A DNA stretch of 53,864 nt from an uncultured bacterium (GTDB taxonomy: Bacteria; Armatimonadota; Hebobacteria; CAIYQO01): assembly GCA_903928345.1 (NCBI GenBank), contig CAIYQO010000084.1:1-53864 (forward strand). Reading direction: 5' to 3'. The notes below the pieces were generated by a model. It was given only the letters and a program-made list of their open reading frames with translations, ran no database searches and was not told the origin of the DNA. Shown in pieces: positions 40,155-47,621 of this stretch. The position numbers were made by a program, and so were the translations under genes. Within the stretch, counting starts at the first letter, position 1, and each line of letters opens with the position of its first letter.

Positions 40155-41579
40155 TTACTTGTTGCCGCCGGCGCCACCGGTGCCCGCGGGGGTCGGCGGA
40201 GCGACATAGGACGTCGTCGTCACCTTGACTTGCGGGACGGCGTACGAGTAGTAGTCGACAAAGAACACGTTCTGGAAGTTTACGTGGTACTGGTAGCGCA
40301 TCTGATACGCCTTCAAGGTGTATTTCAACCCGGAAGTCGGGCCGTATGGGCCGGCCTTGTAGATGTACTCTTTCATGTAGTCTTCCAGCGAGTAGCGGTA
40401 CTGCATTACGGTCAGGTATTGATTGGCGATGCGCAGGCGAACCGGTACGAGCTGTACCGTCTGCATCAACACACCGATCGGGCAGACGCCACTGATGGAG
40501 CACGGCGACCCGAAGTTCGGCGACACCGCCGAGTTGATCAGCGTGGAGCCCGGGGTGATGGTGTTGGACGCGCGCAGGTTCAGCGTCATGATCGTGCGGC
40601 TGGTTGTGCGGCCACGGTGCCGGCTGCCGTTGAAGGCGGAGATGGTCACGCTGATGGTGCCCACGGTGGCCGGAGCGACCGGCGCGACGTAATGGCCACG
40701 TATCGCAAGCGTCGACGTGCCGGCCGTGTTGGTCGGGTCGATGATCTGGAGGGACAAGCCATCGTCCGTGGTGCCGAGAATGCCGTCTTCGCCCTTTTCC
40801 ATGGCGAGGGCGGTGGCATCGTCGAGATCATATGCGGCCAGCGGGATGCTCAACGTCATCGGCTTGTCGGTCGTCAGGCCCGGGGGATCGAGGACGAAGC
40901 CGCCTATCGGCGCGTCGGACGTCGTGGTCGTCGCCGACGTGGGGGCGACCTGCGGGGCGACCGGGGTGGAGTCTACCGGCACCGGGGTGATGGAGATCGC
41001 CACCGGGCTGGTCTGCACGACGCCGTCGACCTTGATGACGGTGCCGGAGGGGATGTTCATCGTCGGCGCGGCGGCGACTTCCGCCGGGGTGGCGTCGGCC
41101 GGGGCGGCGGGAATCGACGTGGTGGAGGTGGTGGCGTGCGTGATGTTATCCACCGCCGAGCTGTTGACCACGCGGCCCGTCTCCGGCAGGTTCAGGGTGA
41201 CGGCGGTATCAGAGCTGACGTTGGAATTGACCACTACCGGCTGCGTCATGGACAGGAAACCGGTTTTGGCGGCGGCAATGGTGTAGGTGTCGTTGGACGG
41301 CACAGTGAAGACCCACTTGTTCGTGGTCTTCGTCATGCTCGCCGACTTGTCGATGCTTACCAACGCGTCGGACAGGCCGCCGGTGACGGTGCCCTTGGTG
41401 TCGACTTTGTTGACGGTCAGGGTGATCGTGCGGACCACCGCCGGGTTGGTCGCGGCCGCGGCCGCGGACGGCGGCGGCGGGGCGGATTCGCTGCACCCAA
41501 CCAGCACCACGAAGAAGAGGGCGGCGATGGCCCCAACTCCGAGGGCGGCGGACGTGCGCAGGAGCGACTGTCGCTTCAT
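40155..41579 (-). CDS. Secreted lipoprotein with PEGA/carboxypeptidase-regulatory-like repeats
   Basis: 474 aa from the ATG at 41579 (GGAGG 7 nt upstream; ATG 41585 is too close). A lipoprotein signal ends in L-V-G-C (lipobox, Cys about residue 29). Then come a Ser/Pro/Ala linker, a beta-sandwich-like segment (T-Y-T-I-A-A-A-K-T-G-F, typical of PEGA or CarboxypepD_reg folds) and a Thr/Ala/Pro-rich middle. The Tyr-rich end has an aromatic ladder (Y-R-Y, Y-M-K-E-Y, Y-Q-M-R-Y-Q-Y, Y-Y-S-Y). Envelope-surface role likely; no enzymatic motif. A strong promoter and a long structured leader lie upstream. Confidence 0.7.
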   Translation of the reverse strand: MKRQSLLRTSAALGVGAIAALFFVVLVGCSESAPPPPSAAAAATNPAVVRTITLTVNKVDTKGTVTGGLSDALVSIDKSASMTKTTNKWVFTVPSNDTYTIAAAKTGFLSMTQPVVVNSNVSSDTAVTLNLPETGRVVNSSAVDNITHATTSTTSIPAAPADATPAEVAAAPTMNIPSGTVIKVDGVVQTSPVAISITPVPVDSTPVAPQVAPTSATTTTSDAPIGGFVLDPPGLTTDKPMTLSIPLAAYDLDDATALAMEKGEDGILGTTDDGLSLQIIDPTNTAGTSTLAIRGHYVAPVAPATVGTISVTISAFNGSRHRGRTTSRTIMTLNLRASNTITPGSTLINSAVSPNFGSPCSISGVCPIGVLMQTVQLVPVRLRIANQYLTVMQYRYSLEDYMKEYIYKAGPYGPTSGLKYTLKAYQMRYQYHVNFQNVFFVDYYSYAVPQVKVTTTSYVAPPTPAGTGGAGGNK

Positions 41580-41629
41580 GAACATACCTCCGTTTCCCAG
41601 ATGTGTCGAATGCGTCGTGAAACGGGAGG

Positions 41630-41680
41630 GGCAAGCCGGGCATGAGTGGCTATAGTTTCCTCATGGACCAGGGACTTGCC
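41630..41680 (-). ncRNA. Structured leader hairpin upstream of the lipoprotein gene
   Basis: In the predicted mRNA leader, GGCAAG pairs with CTTGCC (outer arms 41675-41680 and 41630-41635). CATGAG pairs with CTCATG (41660-41665 and 41641-41646), leaving a 13-nt loop. It does not match a riboswitch class I know. It may be a cis-regulatory element. Confidence 0.35.
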
Positions 41681-41715
41681 GAACCCTCGTGTCGGACGCC
41701 TGAGTTCGTGTAGGC

Positions 41716-41744
41716 ATTATAGCACATGTTTGCACTGCCCACAA
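41716..41744 (-). promoter_or_regulatory. Extended -10 promoter of the lipoprotein gene
   Basis: Minus strand TTGTGG (41744-41739), 17-nt spacer, TGC plus a perfect TATAAT (41721-41716). Predicted start near 41709 gives a leader of about 130 nt. Confidence 0.65.
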
Positions 41745-41892
41745 TAGCATGGGTGTGGGTTTCTTGGGCATTCGGTATGTTGATTACTGTTTCAGTGTTT
41801 TGCCTTCCTGCGACGGAATATTTCCTCGTCCGGCAGGGTATCGGTGACTTGCGAGCGAATGATAATGCACACCTGCAACGAGGAGTAACGGA

Positions 41893-42078
41893 ATGACGGA
41901 ATCCAACGAATGCCAGTGCTGCGGCAAGCATGACGGCCACCTGTGTGTCTTAACGAGCCTGGGGCAAACCGACGCGGTCGCGGAACTCACCAACGCGCCC
42001 ACCGTGGTCTGCTTTACCTGCGGTCGCGAGGCCAATTGCGCCGACAACGTCTGCATGCCGATGCCGCTGGAGAAGTAA
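41893..42078 (+). CDS. Small Cys-rich protein (61 aa)
   Basis: 61 aa with eight Cys: C-Q-C-C and a further C near residues 7-18, then C-F-T-C (40-43) and C-x4-C further on (49, 54). The paired CxC/CxxC spacing suggests metal (zinc or Fe-S) binding or a disulfide-rich fold. A clear CGAGGAG site lies 8 nt before the ATG, and a terminator follows 26 bp after the stop, so it is a genuine one-gene transcript. No homologue recognised. Confidence 0.65.
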   Translation: MTESNECQCCGKHDGHLCVLTSLGQTDAVAELTNAPTVVCFTCGREANCADNVCMPMPLEK

Positions 42079-42103
42079 GCGCCCCCCAGTCCTGACGACA
42101 ACC

Positions 42104-42137
42104 ACACCCCTGTCTTCCTGTGGGAAGGCGGGGGTGT
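42104..42137 (+). terminator. Terminator of the small Cys-rich gene
   Basis: ACACCCC with the next 8 nt (42104-42118) pairs with 42123-42137 over about 15 positions including G-T pairs, 4-nt loop. Confidence 0.65.
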
Positions 42138-42204
42138 TGGCGTTTGAGGGGGCAGATACCGGCCAGCGCGTGGTCGTTATTTCCAGGTTGAGGGAGGAAA
42201 TCTT

Positions 42205-42239
42205 CGAGCACGATTACGAGCACGAGCACGATTACGAAC
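42205..42239. repeat. Short tandem repeat of CACGAG/CACGATTA units
   Basis: Units CGAGCACGATTA repeat with a 6-bp slip, just beyond the stop codon of the glycosyltransferase gene. This low-complexity repeat type is common between genes of several bacterial phyla. Confidence 0.55.
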
Positions 42240-42254
42240 AATCGGCGGCGTGCC

Positions 42255-43457
42255 TCACCCCTCGTAGTCGTAATGCGACGGACGGTCTTCGTAGGCGCGT
42301 TCGGGAGGGGCGATCTCCTGGAAGATGGCGAGGAGCAACTCGGCGGTGGTTTTCCAGGTGTGGGCGGCGGCGTGCGGGCGGCCGGCGGCGCGCAGGAAGG
42401 CGAGGCGGGCGGCGTCGGCGAGGAGTGCGGGCACGCCGTCGATCCACGCGGCGTCTTCCAGTGGGAGCACCAAGCCCGCGTCGCCCACCGTTTCCGGCAG
42501 CGCGCCGCGGTCGGAGACCACCACCGGCGTGCCCACGACCATCGCTTCCAGCGCGGGCAGGCCGAAGCCTTCGTAGCGGGAGGGCACCAGCAGCAACTCG
42601 GCGGCGGCGACGATGGGCGGCAGCTCGCGTTGCGGCAGGTAGCCGGGCAGGTGGATCGCCTCGCGGTAGCGGCTGGCTTCCAGCGCTTTACGCACCGGCT
42701 CGGTCTTCCACCCCCACTTGCCGACGATCACCAGGTGGTGCGGCAGGCCGGCGTCCTTCCAGGCGTCGAACCAGCGGATGAGGCTGTCGAAGTTCTTTTT
42801 CGGCTCGATGGTGCTCACGGCGAGCAGGTACGGGGCGTCGCCGGCCATCTCCGTGCGCGCGGTCTGGATTTGCGTCGGCGTGGGCATGCGCGGCGGGGCG
42901 ACCCCCAGCGGTACCACGCGGATGCGTTCCGGCGCCACGCCGCAGAACTGCTCCACGTCGCGCGCGCTGGCGATACTCGGTACCGCCACACGGGTGGCCT
43001 TGCGCGCCGAGGGGGGTAGCAGCAGCCGGTAGTGCAGCGCGTTGCCCGGCGTGCACAGTTCCGGGTTGGCCAGTGCGATGGTGTCGTGGATGAAGACGAC
43101 CGATTTACCCTCCCAGCGCAGCGGCTGCAGGTACCCGGGGGCGTAGAGCACGTCGATGCCCATGGTGTGCAGGCGCTCGGGCATGGTGAACTGCTCCCAC
43201 AGGATGCGCGGGAGGCGTTTGCCGCTCAGCACTGGTGCGCGGAGGAGGGTATACGGCTGTTTCACCGGGCCGAGGATCTCGTGCATCGGCACGTCATCCA
43301 GGCAGACGATGGTGAAGTGGTGGCGGGTGTTGAGATTCAACAACCCGCGAATCTGGTGGAGAATCGCGTGCTGAACGCCGGAGAATTCTCCGTAAACGAG
43401 CATAGCATCGATGGCGACGTGCATGGTGCGCGTATGAACGGTGGATCCCTGATCCAC
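42255..43457 (-). CDS. Glycosyltransferase, GT4 family
   Basis: 400 aa from the GTG at 43457, preceded by AAGGAGGG. GT-B fold signs: V-F-I-H-D-T-I and V-P-S-I-A-S-A at the domain boundary; V-P-L-G-V and L-L-A-V-S-T-I-E-P-K-K-N at the start of the C-terminal domain; the nucleotide-sugar E-x7-E motif P-S-R-Y-E-G-F-G-L-P-A-L-E-A-M. It transfers a sugar from a nucleotide sugar or phospho-sugar donor to a glycan or lipid. It lies 8 bp behind the MBL hydrolase gene, so co-transcribed. Acceptor unknown. Confidence 0.9.
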   Translation of the reverse strand: MDQGSTVHTRTMHVAIDAMLVYGEFSGVQHAILHQIRGLLNLNTRHHFTIVCLDDVPMHEILGPVKQPYTLLRAPVLSGKRLPRILWEQFTMPERLHTMGIDVLYAPGYLQPLRWEGKSVVFIHDTIALANPELCTPGNALHYRLLLPPSARKATRVAVPSIASARDVEQFCGVAPERIRVVPLGVAPPRMPTPTQIQTARTEMAGDAPYLLAVSTIEPKKNFDSLIRWFDAWKDAGLPHHLVIVGKWGWKTEPVRKALEASRYREAIHLPGYLPQRELPPIVAAAELLLVPSRYEGFGLPALEAMVVGTPVVVSDRGALPETVGDAGLVLPLEDAAWIDGVPALLADAARLAFLRAAGRPHAAAHTWKTTAELLLAIFQEIAPPERAYEDRPSHYDYEG

Positions 43458-43465
43458 CGCCCTCC

Positions 43466-44416
43466 TTAATTGGCCGTCGCGGCGTCGGCGGGATGGGGGA
43501 GCGCGGGTGAATGCTTGCGCTCCAGGCCGATGGTGGACGGGTCGTCGTGGCCGGGATACACGATGGTGTCGTCGGGCAATACGAAGAGCTTCTCACGCAG
43601 CGACTTGTAGAGCAGATCGACATCGCCCGAGCCGTCGCGGAAGTTCCACCGTCCGGTATCGTAGGTATTGCCGTCGTACCCGGCATAATAGTGCAGCAGT
43701 GTGTCGCCGCTGAAGAGGCGCGGCGTCCCCTGGAAGTGCGTGTAGAGGCACATGCTGCCGGGGCTGTGCCCGGGGGTGGAGAGGACCTGGAAGGTCATGC
43801 CGTCCAGCGTGAGCATTTCGCTGTCCTTCAGTGCGCGGTCTACTTTGGGGATGGGGTTGGTGAAGCGCGCGGCGTCCTTGGGGAAGCCCTGGCGGATATC
43901 CCCTTCGTGCATCAGCACCTTGCAGCCGGTCTTGTCCTTCAGATACCCGACGCTGCCGATGTGATCCATGTGGCCGTGGCTGAGTACGATCATCTTCAGC
44001 GTGATCTTCTTCTTCTTCATGGCGTCGAGCATCAGCGGCCCGTACTTGCCGGTGCTGTGGTACATCTCATAGACCAGCTTCTCCTTGCCGTCGGCGGGGT
44101 CGCGTACCACACCGGTGGAGACGGGTTCCATCTTGTCGAGCTGGCTGCCGGGGATCGACTTGCCGGTGACGGTGTCGATGATGACCTTCTGCGTGTCGAG
44201 CAGCTCCAGTTTATCCGCGCAATCGAACATGAGCGCTTGCCCGGTGGGGCCGACGATGAGGTAGCAATTGGTGATGCCGAAGATGTCGTCCTGCACCGGG
44301 AAGAGGATAATCTGCGCCGTGTCGGGCATGGTGGGCACGGCCGTCGCCGTCGACCCGGCCGCGCGGAGGGTCCCCATGGCGAGGACGAGGAGTATGCATA
44401 GGGTGAACTGCTTCAC
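43466..44416 (-). CDS. Secreted MBL-fold hydrolase
   Basis: 316 aa. Signal peptide about residues 1-20 (C-I-L-L-V-L-A-M-G-T-L-R-A-A). The metal motif S-H-G-H-M-D-H-I-G is intact, followed by T-P-G-H-S-P-G-S, F-S-G-D-T-L and Y-P-G-H-D-D, the full set of binuclear metal ligands. Lys-rich M-K-K-K-K just before the strand leading to the motif. Exported metallo-beta-lactamase-superfamily hydrolase; substrate unknown, beta-lactamase activity not shown. Heads a two-gene unit with the glycosyltransferase. Confidence 0.88.
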   Translation of the reverse strand: MKQFTLCILLVLAMGTLRAAGSTATAVPTMPDTAQIILFPVQDDIFGITNCYLIVGPTGQALMFDCADKLELLDTQKVIIDTVTGKSIPGSQLDKMEPVSTGVVRDPADGKEKLVYEMYHSTGKYGPLMLDAMKKKKITLKMIVLSHGHMDHIGSVGYLKDKTGCKVLMHEGDIRQGFPKDAARFTNPIPKVDRALKDSEMLTLDGMTFQVLSTPGHSPGSMCLYTHFQGTPRLFSGDTLLHYYAGYDGNTYDTGRWNFRDGSGDVDLLYKSLREKLFVLPDDTIVYPGHDDPSTIGLERKHSPALPHPADAATAN

Positions 44417-44513
44417 GGTGTGACCTCTTTACTGGCTGCCGGTGGCCTGGCGCCGGCACCGCATCCTGCGGCAATCTACCCCGTTAGACCGTCGCCGTGC
44501 GGTAAAGTTCCGG

Positions 44514-45017
44514 TTAACCGGAAAGGTCCCACCACATATGATCGAGGTAGTCGGTGCAGCCCAGTTTGCGCCAGAAGGCCTGGGAGATGGGGTTGTGGTG
44601 TGAGACGTTGAGCTGGATGCTGGTGAGGCCGCGCCCGCGGAACCAGGCGGTGAGCATACGCACCAGCGCCTCCCCGATGCCCAGACGGCGGTGGGTATGC
44701 GCGACGCAGAGGTCGGCGATGAAGCCGAAGCGCGGGGTGGTGAAGATGGGGGGATTCTGCGCGATGTAGCCCATGACGAAGCCCGCCACGCGTTCGTCGC
44801 GCTCCGCGACGAGCACGCGGTAGTTGTCGTCGTGGAAGGCGCTCTGAATATGGCGAATGTAGCTAACGCGGCCATTCGGCGGGATGCCGAAGTGGGGATC
44901 CAGTGCCGCGTGGAAGGACATTAACTCCACCCACAGGTCCCCGATTGCGTCGGCATCGCGACGAGAAGCCTCACGAATCGTGCAACTCGGCGTTACGGCG
45001 TGGCTTGATGCGTCCAT
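44514..45017 (-). CDS. GNAT-family N-acetyltransferase
   Basis: 167 aa from the ATG at 45017. GNAT motifs: R-E-A-S-R-R-D-A-D-A-I near the start, the acetyl-CoA loop V-A-H-T-H-R-R-L-G-I-G-E-A-L-V (R/Q-x-x-G-x-G/A type) and N-P-I-S-Q-A-F-W-R-K-L-G-C near the end. It acetylates an amine of unknown identity. No ribosome-binding site is present; a TATAAT box ends about 10 nt before the ATG, which implies a nearly leaderless mRNA. Confidence 0.88.
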   Translation of the reverse strand: MDASSHAVTPSCTIREASRRDADAIGDLWVELMSFHAALDPHFGIPPNGRVSYIRHIQSAFHDDNYRVLVAERDERVAGFVMGYIAQNPPIFTTPRFGFIADLCVAHTHRRLGIGEALVRMLTAWFRGRGLTSIQLNVSHHNPISQAFWRKLGCTDYLDHMWWDLSG

Positions 45018-45027
45018 CTGTGCAGCA

Positions 45028-45055
45028 ATTATACCGTAAGATGCGTTATTTGCAA
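45028..45055 (-). promoter_or_regulatory. Promoter giving a near-leaderless GNAT mRNA
   Basis: Minus strand TTGCAA (45055-45050), 16-nt spacer, perfect TATAAT (45033-45028). Expected transcription start about 45021, four nucleotides before the start codon. Confidence 0.6.
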
Positions 45056-45120
45056 TGAAGTTAGGGGAAAAATGTGGAAATAACTCTACACGGCTTCTCA
45101 CGAAGCCCCGCGGAACGGCG

Positions 45121-46023
45121 ATGACGATGCAATCAACCGAAGGCGAGATACGACCGGCGGCGGTGGCGGGGGCGTTTTACCCCGGCGACGCGGCGGCGTT
45201 GCGCGCGGCGGTCGCCGCGGCCTTCACCGATCCGCTGGGGCCGGGCGGCGTGCCGGCACCGGGCGCCGGGCCGCGTCGCCTGCTGGGCATCGTGGCGCCG
45301 CACGCCGGGTACGTCTACTCCGCCGCAAGCGCCGCGTGGGCCTTTGCCGAGGCGGTGCGCGACGGCCGTCCGCAGGCGGTAGTCATCCTGGGGGTGAATC
45401 ACCACGGGGTGGGGGCGCCGTTGGCATTATCGCCCGCCGTGGGGTGGCAGACGCCGCTGGGCATCGCCCCCGTGGCCGTAGAGCTGGCGGCGCGCTTGCA
45501 GACGCTGCTGCCGGACGCCGTGCCCGACGCGCGCGCCCATGCCCGGGAGCACTCGCTGGAAGTACAGGTGCCCTTCGTGCAGGTGCTTTTTGGCGACGTA
45601 CCGATTCTCCCGCTGGCGCTCGGACGTCCCGGCATCGCCGCGACGGTGCGGCTGGGGCAGGCGCTGGCGCGGCTCGCGGCGGAGACGGAGCTGCTCATCG
45701 TGGCGAGCAGCGACCTGTCGCACTACATCAGTGCGGAGGAGGCCGCACGGCGCGACGGCCTGGCGCTGGCGTGCATCGCCGCCCTCGACCCGCAGGGGTT
45801 GCTGGCGGCGGTGCAGGCGGAAGGGATCACCATGTGCGGGGTGCTGCCGGTGACGGCGCTCCTCGTGGCGGCCACGGCGCTGGGCGCCACGGCAGGGCGT
45901 GTATTGCATTATCACACTTCCGGCGATGTGACCGACGATCGTCGGGAGGTGGTCGGGTATGGTGCGGCGGCCGTCTACCGATCGGAAGCTCCCCTCGCGA
46001 CCGATCAGGATGACGCCGCATGA
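45121..46023 (+). CDS. amrB: AmmeMemoRadiSam system protein B (MEMO1 family)
   Basis: 300 aa from the ATG at 45121 (45127 also possible). MEMO motifs: R-P-A-A-V-A-G-A-F-Y-P-G-D near the start, A-P-H-A-G-Y-V-Y-S, G-V-N-H-H-G, E-H-S-L-E-V-Q-V-P-F and S-S-D-L-S-H-Y. These place the His/Asp/Cys-type metal site of a class III dioxygenase-like fold. Usually encoded with AmrA and a radical SAM protein AmrS, neither of which is nearby. Function unresolved. Followed 31 bp later by the CvpA-like gene. Confidence 0.9.
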   Translation: MTMQSTEGEIRPAAVAGAFYPGDAAALRAAVAAAFTDPLGPGGVPAPGAGPRRLLGIVAPHAGYVYSAASAAWAFAEAVRDGRPQAVVILGVNHHGVGAPLALSPAVGWQTPLGIAPVAVELAARLQTLLPDAVPDARAHAREHSLEVQVPFVQVLFGDVPILPLALGRPGIAATVRLGQALARLAAETELLIVASSDLSHYISAEEAARRDGLALACIAALDPQGLLAAVQAEGITMCGVLPVTALLVAATALGATAGRVLHYHTSGDVTDDRREVVGYGAAAVYRSEAPLATDQDDAA

Positions 46024-46054
46024 CGCCTCCAGGACGCATACTGAGGGGACAACC

Positions 46055-46570
46055 ATGGTACTGGCGCTGACGGGAATCGCGATTGCCGTCATCTTCGGTT
46101 TTCTTATCTACGGCGCGCGGCAAGGCACGGCGTGCGTGCTGGCGACGGCGCTGTTGTTGTTGCTGGCGTGGAGCGTCGCCGTAGACCTGGCCCCGCTGGC
46201 GGCCCACGCGGTCGGGCCGGAGGGTCTGCCACTGGCCGAACATCTGCGCGGCGAATGGATGCGCAACATCTTCCTCGCGCTGGCGCCGGTGGCGCTCTTC
46301 GCCGGGGGGATCCTCAAACGGTACGTGCCCCTCAACTTCGAAGCCTTCGACGGGTTGATCGGCACCTTGTTCGGCATCGGCGCGGGCTTTCTGGCCGCGC
46401 ATCTGTTGCTGCTCGCCTTCCTTGCCGCTGCCGTCGGCACCCCCGCGCAAGCCCCCCTGGCCCGCAGCACCGCCGTGCGCCAGCTCGTGCATTTTGACGC
46501 CCTGCACGGCTTGCACGACCTGCTCACCGGCCAGGTGGAACGGAATGCGCGGGCGGATGGCGCGGAATAG
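46055..46570 (+). CDS. CvpA-like membrane protein
   Basis: 171 aa from the ATG at 46055 (GAGGGG upstream). Four hydrophobic segments: about 2-21, 24-46, 66-85 and 100-124. Size and the G-x-R-x-G turn after the first helix resemble CvpA/colicin V production-type proteins, but the match is weak. Probably co-transcribed with amrB. Function unknown. Confidence 0.5.
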   Translation: MVLALTGIAIAVIFGFLIYGARQGTACVLATALLLLLAWSVAVDLAPLAAHAVGPEGLPLAEHLRGEWMRNIFLALAPVALFAGGILKRYVPLNFEAFDGLIGTLFGIGAGFLAAHLLLLAFLAAAVGTPAQAPLARSTAVRQLVHFDALHGLHDLLTGQVERNARADGAE

Positions 46571-46573
46571 CCC

Positions 46574-47425
46574 TTACTGCTGCTGCCCGGTGACGTAGCT
46601 GACATACCAGGTATGCTCGCCGCCGGCGACGCGGCAGGAGATTTCCACGCCTTGCGACCGCACATGCTGTGGGGGCTGGTCGATGCGCAGGCCTTGCAGT
46701 GCCTTCGTCATGCCATCTTTGTTGACCGCGGTGCTGATCAGGAGGGTCGGGAGGAGTCCCGCAAGGCTGGTATGCGCTTTGTCGTAGACCACGCCGTCGG
46801 GAATATCGGCGGCGTGCGCCCATTGCACCCCGACGCCCACGCGCGGCGTGTCGGTGATGAACGGTTTGGTCTGCCAATCGAAGATGTGGTCGAAATTCGC
46901 CGTGGCGACGCCGTACAGGGCGAAGCGGGTGTAGGTATATTCCGTCACCGCTTTGGGATGCGCGATGAAGGTGGTCTTGACGGTATATGCGGTCTCCTCC
47001 CCGTCGGGCGTCGTGCTTTGTTGTGCGGTGGCGGCATAGGTCAGGGTCGCGCTGCCGGTTTTGCGGAAATGCCCCGGGAAGCGCACGGGAAAGACGTAGA
47101 GCGACACCGGCAGCCAGTGGCCCACCGCCTGCCAGGTGCGCAAACGGACTTCCAACGGGCTGAGGCCCAGCTTCACCAGCGGGAAGACATCCGTCAGGGT
47201 GGGGGAGTTCAGGTCCAGCCAGTTATGCAGGTCGTGCGTACCGGCGGCATTCACGCCCTCCTCCGGCTCGCGGACCAATGTGAGGTAGTTGAGCGTATGC
47301 AGGCGCAGTGTCTGCCGGGTGAGGGTGGCGGGCTCCGTCTTGGGCACCGGCGCCGGGTCGTCCGCCCGCAGCGGCATGGTCAGGCCAACGACGGCCAGGA
47401 GCAGGAGTAGCGGAAGGTATTTCAT
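46574..47425 (-). CDS. Secreted protein of unknown function
   Basis: 283 aa with a clear signal peptide (residues 1-21: Leu-rich core, L-R-A-D). The mature part is beta-rich with Thr/Tyr/Val and no recognised motif or Cys cluster. It is separated from the convergent CvpA-like gene by only 3 bp. The upstream region carries a palindrome GGTATAC, CA, GTATACC that overlaps a -10-like box. Function unknown. Confidence 0.65.
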   Translation of the reverse strand: MKYLPLLLLLAVVGLTMPLRADDPAPVPKTEPATLTRQTLRLHTLNYLTLVREPEEGVNAAGTHDLHNWLDLNSPTLTDVFPLVKLGLSPLEVRLRTWQAVGHWLPVSLYVFPVRFPGHFRKTGSATLTYAATAQQSTTPDGEETAYTVKTTFIAHPKAVTEYTYTRFALYGVATANFDHIFDWQTKPFITDTPRVGVGVQWAHAADIPDGVVYDKAHTSLAGLLPTLLISTAVNKDGMTKALQGLRIDQPPQHVRSQGVEISCRVAGGEHTWYVSYVTGQQQ

Positions 47426-47449
47426 TCAGGTAACCCTTTCGATAGCATC

Positions 47450-47465
47450 GGTATACCAGTATACC
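47450..47465 (-). promoter_or_regulatory. Palindromic operator-like site
   Basis: GGTATAC, two bases, GTATACC: 7-bp perfect half-sites 25 bp before the ATG of the secreted protein. It overlaps the probable -10 box (TATACT on the minus strand). Confidence 0.45.
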
Positions 47466-47542
47466 GCATCCTGACCGGGGCCACTATAGGCAGGCTACCG
47501 CAACTTCTCCTCAGAAAAAATCTATTTCTTCTCCGCATCCCC

Positions 47543-47585
47543 TTGACGGCGGGCGTGATTTCTGGGTAAATATTACTCAGAGTAA
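47543..47585 (+). promoter_or_regulatory. nifS promoter with palindromic operator
   Basis: TTGACG at 47543-47548, a -10-like AT-rich stretch at 47567-47574, and overlapping the expected transcription start a 13-bp palindrome TTACTCAGAGTAA (47573-47585). A repressor bound there would block initiation. An Rrf2/IscR-type regulator is a natural candidate for an Fe-S gene but is inference. Confidence 0.5.
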
Positions 47586-47621
47586 CGAACTCGCGCACGC
47601 GCGGTGAGGAAGAGGTGTGTG

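Larger units (their letters stand above)
41580..41892. other. 313-bp divergent regulatory region
   Basis: Contains, on the minus strand, the lipoprotein promoter and its roughly 130-nt leader with an extended hairpin (41630-41680). The plus-strand side carries an imperfect inverted repeat near 41808-41838 and a GATAAT box at 41861-41866 upstream of the small Cys-rich gene. Confidence 0.6.
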
